Shown here: in pieces, positions 1 through 5,084 of the stretch | Layout of the letters: each line of letters begins with the position of its first letter | Position numbering within the stretch: position 1 is the stretch's first letter | Assembly: GCA_003140115.1 (NCBI GenBank) | Contig: PLIQ01000165.1 | Span: forward strand, 1 to 5,084 | DNA: 5,084 nt | Direction of reading: 5' to 3' | DNA from: Actinomycetota bacterium | Lineage (GTDB): Bacteria > Actinomycetota > Actinomycetes > Streptosporangiales > Streptosporangiaceae | The notes under the pieces: model-generated | What the model saw: only the letters and a program-made list of their open reading frames with translations | Told to the model about the DNA's origin: nothing | Databases searched by the model: none | Position numbers and translations under genes: made by a program

Positions 1-915
1 CCGCAGGGGCAGCCCGGGCACCCCTCGCGCGCCATGACCGAGGATCAGGCCAGCAAGGTGCTGCAGGCCGCCAGCGGCCGACCGACCGGCTACGTCAAGG
101 TCGTGAAGGTCAGCGAGGGCAAGTACGCGGCAACCCACGCCGCCACCGAGACGGGGAAACTGGCCTGCGGGACCTGGACACGCCTGAGTGCTCCGATCAC
201 CGAGGTCGGTATTGACCTGGCGGAGACCACCTGCCGCTTCTGCCGCGAGCAGCTCGGCCTTGACGAGGACGCAAGTATAGCCCGAAGGCTCGAAGGGCTA
301 TTCGTGCTATCGATCACGCTCGGCCTGCGCCCGGGCGAACTGCGCAAGCTCTCCTGGGATCACGTTGACCTCGACAACGCAGTCGTCCACGTGTGGCGGT
401 CGGCGAGCAGGACCGGCGACGTCAAGACCCCGAAGTCAAAGCGCTCGCTCGTTCTCCCCAAGCGCGCAGTCACTGCGCTCCTGGCCCACAAGAAGCGCCA
501 GGCGGCCGAACGACTGACCGCGGGCGCCGCCTGGCAGGACAACAACCTCGTCTTCTGCCACGAGGACGGACGCATGTTCACCAGCGACGCCCTCAACTGG
601 CGGTTCGGCAAGATGACTAGGCGGGCCGGTATCGGCCACTGGCACGCCCACGAGGGCCGACACACCGCAGTGTCGATCATGAGCAGCAACGGTGTTCCGC
701 TCCAGGAGATCAGCGACATCGTGGGCCACAAGTCCACCCATGTGACCGAGACCGTCTATCGGCACGTTATCGTGCCTGCCATCCGCGGCGGGGCGACGGT
801 CATGGACGAGATCTTCGGCCAGACGGACGAAGGAGACGACCGGCCAGGCATGACCGAAGGACCGAAGCGTGTCAAGTTCGGGTACCCGGGCGACAGGGCG
901 AGTTCCGGTAGCTAG
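1..915 (+). CDS. Tyrosine recombinase (phage/ICE-type site-specific integrase), 5' end cut by window
   Basis: This enzyme would cut and rejoin DNA at attP and attB to integrate or excise a mobile element. The frame is open to base 1, and the residues before the ATG at base 34 (GQPGHPSRAMTEDQA) look like the usual linker between the core-binding and catalytic domains. I therefore treat the gene as entering from outside the window, with its N-terminal DNA-binding domain missing here, rather than starting at base 34. Numbering from the Met at 34, the full catalytic set is visible: R99 in GLRPGEL, a likely K134 in TPKSKRSL, H206-E-G-R209, H232 in GHKSTH and the nucleophile Y242 in VYRHV. Residues 16-84 form an insertion ahead of the first catalytic helix, with H35, C45, C67 and C70 spaced like a zinc ribbon (ACG...TTCRFC). 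The polar tail after about residue 268 is not a core part of the family. The gene points towards the tRNA-Thr at 3062-3137, its likely target. The family is certain; the att site is inferred. Confidence 0.93.
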   Translation, partial: PQGQPGHPSRAMTEDQASKVLQAASGRPTGYVKVVKVSEGKYAATHAATETGKLACGTWTRLSAPITEVGIDLAETTCRFCREQLGLDEDASIARRLEGLFVLSITLGLRPGELRKLSWDHVDLDNAVVHVWRSASRTGDVKTPKSKRSLVLPKRAVTALLAHKKRQAAERLTAGAAWQDNNLVFCHEDGRMFTSDALNWRFGKMTRRAGIGHWHAHEGRHTAVSIMSSNGVPLQEISDIVGHKSTHVTETVYRHVIVPAIRGGATVMDEIFGQTDEGDDRPGMTEGPKRVKFGYPGDRASSGS

Positions 916-921
916 ACGACA

Positions 922-1363
922 TTTTCCGATGGCTGAGTTCTTGCGGCGGGGGGTCCTTTGGGTTGGGGAACGCGCCGAGTTCGCGGGCCCGGTCTTGCCG
1001 GATGGGTGGACCCGGATGACCTTGCCGTCCTTGGCGAGCTGGACGGACCCAGCCACTATCGAGACGTCGATGGCCTGGCGGGCCCAGCGGCGGCCGACCT
1101 GGTAGTCGGTCCCGGCGAAGCTGACCACCACGGTCCCGTTGGCCAGTTGGGTCACCGTCAGCCCGGCGGTGGTATCACGGGTCCGGCGGCGACCTGCATC
1201 CGCGGCGCCCGGTCGGCCTGGTCCTAGCGGAACCGCTGGGCGCGGGTGGCGATCACCACCCCGGCCCCGCGACAACGGCCTCGACCGGCTCGTCGGCGTA
1301 GCTCGCGTCGGCCGCGTAGGTGAAGCCGCCCAGGGAGATCTTGCCGTGCGCCTTCACCCACTG
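922..1363 (-). pseudogene. Degenerate 3' remnant of an IS481-type transposase
   Basis: Read on the minus strand, pieces of one protein appear in sequence across all three frames. First comes QWVKAHGKISLGGFTYAAD... down to about 1265. Then, in another frame, comes VVIATRAQRFR, a TAG at 1224-1226, and DQADRAPR. In a third frame follow LTVTQLANGTVVVSFAG, YQVGRRWARQAIDVSIV and DGKVIRVHP. RELGAFPNPKD sits in a shifted frame at 985-953, and PRRKNSAIG closes the series near 925. The pattern (V)SFAG..Y.VG..W followed by DG..IR.HP and a closing NP.G.PRRKN is that of the C-terminal beta-rich domain of IS481-family DDE transposases. The catalytic DDE core is absent, so the copy cannot transpose. At least four frame changes and one stop point to an old relic. 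No normal stop codon follows the last homologous residues, so the end near 922 may be a rearrangement junction only a few bases past the integrase stop. I saw no clear terminal inverted repeats. Confidence 0.82.
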
Positions 1364-1497
1364 TGAGACCCCGCCGACGGCCGACCGTGGGGCGGGAAGC
1401 CGCCGCTGTCGCTGGAGCAGGTCCGGCGGTCCAACTCCTACTCGCCGGGCTTCCGTGCGCCAGGCGTAACTACGACCCAGACGACACGTTCGGTTAC
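1364..1497. other. Non-coding or decayed stretch between transposase relic and membrane-protein gene
   Basis: I see no intact gene here. The transposase relic cannot be followed upstream past about 1363: the minus-strand frames no longer resemble the family. On the + strand two short peptides in different frames look more protein-like than random: KPPLSLEQVRRSNSYSPGF from 1399, and ARRNYDPDDTFGYL up to about 1497. Together they might be the broken remains of a separate gene, but I recognise no family. The stretch is the junction between GC-rich relic DNA and the AT-richer two-gene unit that starts at 1498. Confidence 0.3.
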
Positions 1498-1929
1498 CTA
1501 AAGCATCCGTGCGAGCACACCGACAGACATGAGCAGGCCAGCCATACAGAGGGCGGTCACCACTGGATGAGGGCTGCTGTCCCGGTCACCTAGCAGGCCG
1601 ACTAGGAAGAGGACAGTGGTGTACCCCGACCATCGCACAGCCCGCGTATAGGACCTGAACAGAGCGATCCAGTGTCGTGACCTGCGGACGATCTCGAACC
1701 GCGAAGCCTGGGCATAGCCAAGGACGATTGCCAGGACGGCCACGATGAACCCCAGCAAGGTTGCCTCAACCGTCAGCAGGGTGGTGTAGATGCCGCCTCG
1801 CTGGTTCGCGAGGTAGCTGTACAGGTGGCAGTGGACAGCATGGATCGCAATTACACGCCATATCACCACAAAGAGAACAATGAAGATGAAAAGTTCAACG
1901 ATGAGCGAGAACCGACGTTTCCGACCCAT
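1498..1929 (-). CDS. Small multi-pass membrane protein of unknown function
   Basis: This is a 143-residue protein that I cannot assign to a named family. It has about four hydrophobic segments at residues 9-29, 47-72, 100-114 and 122-140. A basic start (MGRKRR) suggests a cytoplasmic N-terminus. The loop between segments 2 and 3 (residues 76-99) is also strongly basic and so probably cytoplasmic. The most distinctive stretch is IYTTLLTVEATLLGFIVAVL at 47-66, a Gly- and Leu-rich helix with a buried Glu at 55. The ATG at 1929 is the only sensible start, but no good ribosome binding site precedes it, so translation may be coupled to the upstream gene, whose stop lies 37 bases away. The two genes form a probable operon. 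Base composition is markedly lower in GC than the flanks (24 of 60 bases in 1861-1920), a sign of transfer. The stop lies at the edge of the decayed stretch at 1364-1497, so the C-terminus could be shortened. The role is unknown; a membrane effector partner of the upstream protein is a guess. Confidence 0.72.
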   Translation of the reverse strand: MGRKRRFSLIVELFIFIVLFVVIWRVIAIHAVHCHLYSYLANQRGGIYTTLLTVEATLLGFIVAVLAIVLGYAQASRFEIVRRSRHWIALFRSYTRAVRWSGYTTVLFLVGLLGDRDSSPHPVVTALCMAGLLMSVGVLARML

Positions 1930-1966
1930 GATGCGGTTCTATCAGCCGGGTCTGACGTTCTGGCCA

Positions 1967-2956
1967 TCAGTTGGCGGCGATGCCAACGGAAGCCGCTGTG
2001 GACAGTTCCTCCAGGCGCTCCGTGTGGGCATCGATGATCTTGGCATAGGCGTCGTCGCCGAGGAGGACCCGCGTGCGCCCTTGTTGGCGAAGAATCGTCT
2101 TCACCGAGATCAACTCATCCCGCAGGAGGTCGATCTCTTCCGTCCGGTCTTCCTGGTCAACAACCGTTGCCCTGAGCGTCCGCGCGTTCTCGCGCAGATC
2201 GGACCGCCGAACAAGCTGACGCAGCATGTCCAGTATCCCGCCGTCGAGGTTCCGCCTCTGATAGGGCTCGGGTTCTAGATAGACACCTACGCAGTCGGCT
2301 TGACTCGCGGTCTCGGCGGCCCTGAGAGCCGACCCGAGGCTGGCGTTGGCTTGTTCGATGACGGCGATGTATGGCTGGCGGACGCTGAGATCTAGCTTGC
2401 GAACAGCCTTCTTGCGCGAGAGGAGATCGGCTACATCCTGGCGCAGGAGAGCTTCGAGGGCGAACTCCGGGCAGTCCCCACCAACCGTCCGCCGGAGGTA
2501 TGGCGCTAGGCGACTGGACCGCGGGCCGTAGAAGTTGAACTCCATCCCAACGATGCCATCCGGGAAGATGCACAGGTGCGAGACCTCGTAGATGCCTGCC
2601 TCATCGGCCAAGTCCAGATCGCTCAGCTGGCCGCCGATCTCCGCAAGCGGGAGGGCGTTGCGCCTGATGTTGGCGAAGCGGATCGTGCAGATCTCGCCTA
2701 CGCTGTCCACCCAGATGCACTGATCGGCATCGCCGCTAGCAACATAGCGACCGCCCTCTTCTACGGGGCGAAAGGGGAGGCCATCAAGCTTCTGCAGCGC
2801 CGGGTGAAGATCAACCTTGATTGGCAGGCCGTCGTCACCAGCGCCACCGTCGATGCGGAAGAAGTAGATGCTGCGCTTGGCCACGTCGGCTTCACGGCGA
2901 CCACGTGACGGGGTTGTCACTGGCGGGCCCGGCATCGGGGCCGCGTAATCGGCCAA
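1967..2956 (-). CDS. Hypothetical soluble protein, first gene of a two-gene accessory unit
   Basis: This protein of about 329 residues has no signal peptide or membrane segment, and I cannot name its function. Residues 27-150 look like a compact alpha/beta domain: a strand KRSIYFFRID near the start, TIRFANIRRNALP at 91-103, YEVSHLCIFPDGIVGMEFNF at 123-142, then YGPRSSRLAPYL. The rest is mainly helical and charged, ending in a possible coiled coil (about 270-315: EDRTEEIDLLRDELISVK). I see no nuclease, ATPase, NTPase or helix-turn-helix motif. The start is uncertain. The longest frame begins with TTG at 2956, 9 bases after a GAGGG. GTG at 2920 overlaps the stop of a 14-codon ORF, and GTG at 2884 falls just before the apparently conserved domain. 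The first 24 residues are Pro/Arg-rich and probably unstructured, which favours one of the later starts. The small membrane-protein gene follows 37 bases downstream on the same strand. Location between an integrase and a tRNA suggests mobile-element cargo. Confidence 0.78.
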   Translation of the reverse strand: MADYAAPMPGPPVTTPSRGRREADVAKRSIYFFRIDGGAGDDGLPIKVDLHPALQKLDGLPFRPVEEGGRYVASGDADQCIWVDSVGEICTIRFANIRRNALPLAEIGGQLSDLDLADEAGIYEVSHLCIFPDGIVGMEFNFYGPRSSRLAPYLRRTVGGDCPEFALEALLRQDVADLLSRKKAVRKLDLSVRQPYIAVIEQANASLGSALRAAETASQADCVGVYLEPEPYQRRNLDGGILDMLRQLVRRSDLRENARTLRATVVDQEDRTEEIDLLRDELISVKTILRQQGRTRVLLGDDAYAKIIDAHTERLEELSTAASVGIAAN

Positions 2957-2961
2957 GTCAT
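2917..2961 (-). CDS. Possible 14-codon leader ORF ahead of the 329-residue gene
   Basis: An ATG at 2961 has the best ribosome binding site of the region, GAGGG with 4 bases of spacing. It opens a 14-codon frame (MTWPITRPRCRARQ) that ends in TGA at 2919-2917. That stop overlaps a GTG (2920-2918) that is in frame with the 329-residue protein, giving a GTGA stop/start overlap of the kind used for translational coupling. It could be a leader peptide, or the true start of the downstream gene thrown out of frame by a small indel, or chance. Fourteen codons are too few to prove coding. Confidence 0.25.
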   Translation of the reverse strand: MTWPITRPRCRARQ

Positions 2962-2965
2962 ACTG

Positions 2966-2970
2966 CCCTC
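2966..2970 (-). promoter_or_regulatory. Ribosome binding site of the accessory unit
   Basis: GAGGG on the minus strand is the only clear Shine-Dalgarno-like sequence upstream of the two-gene unit. It lies 4 bases from the ATG at 2961 (leader ORF) and 9 bases from the TTG at 2956 (longest frame of the 329-residue gene). Which of the two it serves decides the start of the main gene. Confidence 0.45.
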
Positions 2971-3004
2971 GGACAAGATCGGCTCAGAAGCGACCGAAGC
3001 GTCG

Positions 3005-3024
3005 TAGTCACTTAGTTAGTCACT
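3005..3024. repeat. Two direct repeats TAGTCACT with 12-base period
   Basis: TAGTCACT occurs at 3005-3012 and again at 3017-3024, so the copies start 12 bases apart, close to one helical turn. They lie between the tRNA-Thr 3' end and the start of the two-gene unit. Possible roles are arm-type binding sites of the integrase beside the attachment site, or an operator for the unit. Eight bases twice could also be chance. Confidence 0.4.
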
Positions 3025-3038
3025 GGATCATGAAAGAC

Positions 3039-3054
3039 GAGACCCGAGGGTCTC
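3039..3054 (-). terminator. Hairpin terminator after tRNA-Thr
   Basis: GAGACCC and GGGTCTC form a perfect inverted repeat separated by only two bases, so in RNA it would fold as a stem of about six pairs with a tetraloop. Read on the minus strand it comes 7 bases after the CCA end of the tRNA and is followed by GTCTTTC, a short, weak T-run. It probably ends the tRNA transcript and separates it from the two-gene unit downstream on the same strand. Confidence 0.6.
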
Positions 3055-3061
3055 CCTGACC

Positions 3062-3111
3062 TGGAGCCCCGTTACGGAATCGAACCGTAGACCTTCTCCT
3101 TACCATGGAGA
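3062..3111. other. Proposed attachment site (att core) in the 3' half of tRNA-Thr
   Basis: This is inferred rather than seen. Tyrosine integrases of actinomycete elements commonly use tRNA 3' halves, and the integrated element then lies next to the tRNA 3' end. Here the 3' end faces left, towards the integrase (ending at 915), the transposase relic and the GC-poor two-gene unit, while ordinary chromosomal genes lie to the right. The interval marks the anticodon stem to CCA as the likely shared core. The second copy would be left of the window; I see no second copy within it. Confidence 0.4.
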
Positions 3112-3137
3112 CGCTCTGCCGACTGAGCTAACGGGGC
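3062..3137 (-). tRNA. tRNA-Thr (anticodon GGT), CCA encoded
   Basis: A full cloverleaf can be drawn on the minus strand. The acceptor stem is GCCCCGT (3137-3131) with ACGGGGC (3072-3066). The D stem is GCTC/GAGC, and the anticodon stem is TCTCC/GGAGA with loop ATGGTAA. The T stem is TACGG/CCGTA with loop TTCGATT. All stems pair perfectly. The anticodon GGT at 3104-3102 reads threonine codons ACC and ACU. The discriminator base is T (3065), and CCA is encoded at 3064-3062. The gene is intact even though mobile-element DNA appears to begin at its 3' end, as expected when an element carries a matching 3' half and so restores the gene on integration. Confidence 0.97.
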
Positions 3138-3285
3138 CGATATTCACTTAGCTGACCTTAGGTTTTGCGCCTCCCGGCCATCCCCTTAAGGTCGTGCACA
3201 CCGCTGATGCAGGACTCAATCTAGCAGGAGGGCTAGGGCCGATGCGCGCACCAGCGTAGGAGAGCTTAGCGTACTTCTGGCGTAG

Positions 3286-3951
3286 CTACGGCCGGGTCTT
3301 GCCGGGGTTGGCGGCTAGGCCGGCCTGGCGGGCGAGGAGGACCGCCTGGGCGCGGTCTTCGACGTGAAGCTTGACGAAGATCGCCGAGAGATAGTTAGCC
3401 ACGGTCTTCTGGCTGATCCCGAGGCGCTGGGCGATGGCGTGGTTGCGCAGGCCGTTTCCCACGAGTTCCAGGACCTGGCGTTCCCGTGCGGTGAGCTCCG
3501 GGAAAGGCAGAACAAGGCCGCGGCTTTCCGGCGGATGGGAGAGCTGCGCGAGGAGGTGCCGGGCTGCGTGGGGCGAGAACAGCGCACCTCCCGAGGCGAC
3601 GGTGTCGATTGCGGTCAGGATCTCCTGCTGGCGCGCTCCTTTCAGGAGGTAGCCTCGGGCGCCAGCGCGTATCGCAGCGAGGATCGACTCGTCGTCCTCG
3701 GACATGGTGAGCACCAGCACGGCGGTATCGGGGAGCGCCTGGGTGATGCGACGGGTGGCGTAGATCCCGCTGGCGCCCGGCAGGTTGAGATCCATCAGGA
3801 CGACGTCGGGCCGGTGGGTCTGCGCGGCCCGGATGGCGCGTTCCGCGGTGTCAGCTTGGGCGACGACAATGACGTTGTCGACCGTATCAATCAGCGCGGC
3901 GAGACCGTCCCGGACCACCGGATGGTCATCGACGATCAGAAGGGTGATCAC
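3286..3951 (-). CDS. NarL/FixJ-family response regulator (REC + LuxR-type HTH)
   Basis: This is a DNA-binding response regulator, the output half of a two-component system acting in the cytoplasm. The receiver domain spans residues 1-120: acidic pocket D8 and D9, phospho-acceptor D54 in VLMDLNLPG, switch residues T82 and Y101, and the conserved K104 in YLLKG. After a linker, residues 152-196 form a GerE/LuxR-type helix-turn-helix (LTARERQVLELVGNG, then IAQRLGISQKTVANYLSAIF). At 221 residues it has the usual length for the family. The GTG start at 3951 is supported by AGGGGG six bases upstream. The gene begins inside the end of the kinase gene, overlapping it by 26 bases, so the two are cotranscribed and probably translationally coupled. 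Target genes cannot be told from the sequence. I give no symbol because this family has dozens of paralogues per actinomycete genome. Confidence 0.96.
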   Translation of the reverse strand: MITLLIVDDHPVVRDGLAALIDTVDNVIVVAQADTAERAIRAAQTHRPDVVLMDLNLPGASGIYATRRITQALPDTAVLVLTMSEDDESILAAIRAGARGYLLKGARQQEILTAIDTVASGGALFSPHAARHLLAQLSHPPESRGLVLPFPELTARERQVLELVGNGLRNHAIAQRLGISQKTVANYLSAIFVKLHVEDRAQAVLLARQAGLAANPGKTRP

Positions 3952-5084
3952 GACGAGCCCCCTGAATGGTCGGGCATAGGGGAAGTTCCGCGCAGACCCG
4001 TCCGCCTGCCGAAGTCGGGCCGGCCTTGAGGGTCCCGCCGGCCCCGACGGCGCGGTCCCGCATGCTCGTTATACCGAAGCCTTCGGTCCATCCGCTAGAG
4101 TCCGACGTGCCGTTGTCGAGTATCTCGATCCGCAGCGACCGGTCGACGCACACCCGGAGAACCGCGGCGTTCGCATCGGAGTGCCGGGCGATGTTGGTCA
4201 GCGCCTCCGCCGCGATCTGAAAGGCCGCGTCCTCCACCTCTGCACTCACTGGCGGCACGGTGTCAGGGAGTTCCGTGGTCACGACCATGGCCCCGCCGTC
4301 CAGGCGGCTCCCGAAGCGGTCGGCTTCCCGGGTTAGCGCGTCCAGCAGACCGAGCCGTTCCAGGGTGCGCGGACGTAGGTCGTGAGAGATCCGGCGGACC
4401 TCATCGATGGCCTGACGGGCTTGGTCGGCCACCTCGCTGATGAGAGCATGAGCCTTGGCCTCGTCGGTCCGGGACACGTTGCCCGCCGCGTCGGCGCGCA
4501 GGGCAATGGCGGTGAGCATCGGCCCGAGACCGTCGTGCAGGTCGCGGTGCAGGCGGCGGCGTTCCTGGTCCTGGGCGCGCTGGAGCTGCTCGGTGAGGCG
4601 GAGGGCATAGACGGCGGCGGCGATCGGGGCGGCGACCAGTTCCAAGGCCGCGAGGTCGGCCGGGTTGAGCGCGGCCTGGCCTCGGCGAGGCTTGACCAGT
4701 AGCTGCCCGACCGCCTCGGACTTGTAGCGCAATGGGATCACCGTTTCGGTCTCGTCCCCCGATACCGGGGGCCCGATGCGTCGGCCGCCGCTCAATAGGG
4801 CGAGTCCGGGAAGCCGCAGGCTGTTCCTGACGGCACGGAGTGCCGCCTCGACTTCGTCGTCAGTATCAGACAGCAGTTGGACAGTGACCTGGCTGAGGGC
4901 CTGGGAGGGGTCGCGGCGGTAGCCGAAGATGAGGGTATCGACGCGGCGCTGGAGGAACTGTCTCACCGGCGAGAAGGCGACCGCGACGACCGCCGCCCCG
5001 GCCAGAGAGCCACCGAGGCCCACGTCGTGGCCGACGATCGCGCTAGCGAGCTCCACGACGGCTAGGAAACAGGCAAGCAGAGTC
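3926..5084 (-). CDS. Sensor histidine kinase (HisKA_3 / LiaS-DegS-NarX type), 5' end cut by window
   Basis: This is a membrane sensor kinase, the partner of the downstream response regulator. The frame stays open to base 5084, and the residues before the GTG at 5056 (TLLACFLAVVELASAIVG) are membrane-like, so the true start lies beyond the window and more membrane segments are expected. Numbering from that GTG, a hydrophobic segment at about 15-30 runs into SPVRQFLQRRVDTLIFGYRR, the usual exit from the membrane into the cytoplasm in this group. A GAF-like region follows at about 55-150. The dimerisation/phosphorylation box ERRRLHRDLHDGLGP contains the phospho-accepting H174. The ATPase domain shows the N box EALTNIARH (N288), D314-N-G316 and the G box EGFGITSMRDR (326-335), all intact. 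The last 26 bases overlap the regulator gene. The signal is unknown, since the sensing part is outside the window. The gene is on the chromosomal side of the tRNA and has the high GC of a resident gene. Confidence 0.95.
   Translation of the reverse strand, partial: TLLACFLAVVELASAIVGHDVGLGGSLAGAAVVAVAFSPVRQFLQRRVDTLIFGYRRDPSQALSQVTVQLLSDTDDEVEAALRAVRNSLRLPGLALLSGGRRIGPPVSGDETETVIPLRYKSEAVGQLLVKPRRGQAALNPADLAALELVAAPIAAAVYALRLTEQLQRAQDQERRRLHRDLHDGLGPMLTAIALRADAAGNVSRTDEAKAHALISEVADQARQAIDEVRRISHDLRPRTLERLGLLDALTREADRFGSRLDGGAMVVTTELPDTVPPVSAEVEDAAFQIAAEALTNIARHSDANAAVLRVCVDRSLRIEILDNGTSDSSGWTEGFGITSMRDRAVGAGGTLKAGPTSAGGRVCAELPLCPTIQGARRDHPSDRR
3958..3963 (-). promoter_or_regulatory. Ribosome binding site of the response regulator
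   Basis: AGGGGG lies six bases before the GTG at 3951, inside the 3' end of the kinase coding sequence. It supports the GTG as start and allows the regulator to be translated from the shared message. Confidence 0.55.

Noticed and set aside
436..1275. A long open frame of 279 codons on the minus strand, antisense to the integrase
   Set aside because: Only its first part (about 1190-925) carries transposase homology. The rest is the high-GC shadow of the integrase coding strand, so it is not one real gene.
3138..3180. A promoter for tRNA-Thr upstream of its 5' end on the minus strand
   Set aside because: A promoter must exist, but I could not find a convincing -10/-35 pair at proper spacing, so I did not mark one.
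3221..3236. CTAGC/GCTAG inverted repeat downstream of the response regulator, considered as its terminator
   Set aside because: The stem is only five pairs with a six-base loop and no T-run follows on the minus strand. It is too weak to call.
3254..3284. Three copies of GCGTA near the regulator stop codon
   Set aside because: Five-base matches with uneven spacing (15 and 11) are expected by chance in GC-rich DNA.
3364..4029. A 221-codon open frame on the + strand opposite the response regulator
   Set aside because: It is a mirror frame of a well-supported regulator gene, with composition typical of such shadows and no recognisable domain.
1..5084. CRISPR array or large tandem repeats
   Set aside because: No regularly spaced repeat units of suitable length are visible anywhere in the window.

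Overview
The window comes from a high-GC Gram-positive bacterium, most likely a filamentous actinomycete (Actinomycetota). The base composition, GTG starts, the integrase type, the NarL-type two-component pair and the IS481-like transposase remnant all fit this. I cannot name the genus. The window looks like the right-hand edge of an integrated mobile element (about bases 1-3061), a tRNA-Thr gene at the border, and ordinary chromosome beyond it (about 3138-5084).

Element side, left to right. A tyrosine recombinase (integrase) gene enters from beyond base 1 and ends at 915 on the + strand. It keeps a complete catalytic set and has an unusual zinc-ribbon-like insertion at the start of the catalytic domain. 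Directly after its stop, on the opposite strand, lies the wrecked 3' end of an IS481-type transposase (922-1363), spread over all three frames and carrying an internal stop. A further 134 bases (1364-1497) hold no intact gene. Next comes a two-gene minus-strand unit that is visibly poorer in GC than its surroundings: a 329-residue soluble protein of unknown function (1967-2956) followed 37 bases later by a 143-residue protein with about four membrane segments (1498-1929). Its position in integrase-linked cargo, between the integrase and the tRNA, makes it a candidate accessory module. Phage defence is one possibility, but nothing in the sequence proves it. A strong ribosome binding site, a possible 14-codon leader ORF and a pair of 8-base direct repeats lie just upstream of the unit.

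Border. tRNA-Thr with anticodon GGT and an encoded CCA lies on the minus strand at 3062-3137, with its 3' end facing the element. A perfect hairpin at 3039-3054 probably ends its transcript. This geometry is what is expected if the integrase uses the 3' half of the tRNA gene as its attachment site. The other copy of the repeat would lie outside the window to the left.

Chromosome side. 3138-3285 holds the upstream region of the tRNA and the downstream region of the next gene; I see no gene there. From 5084 down to 3286 on the minus strand runs a histidine kinase / response regulator operon of the NarL/LiaS-DegS type. The kinase gene is cut by the window end and overlaps the regulator gene by 26 bases. 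The pair would sense an unknown signal at the membrane, pass phosphate from the kinase His to Asp54 of the regulator, and control transcription through the regulator's LuxR-type helix-turn-helix.
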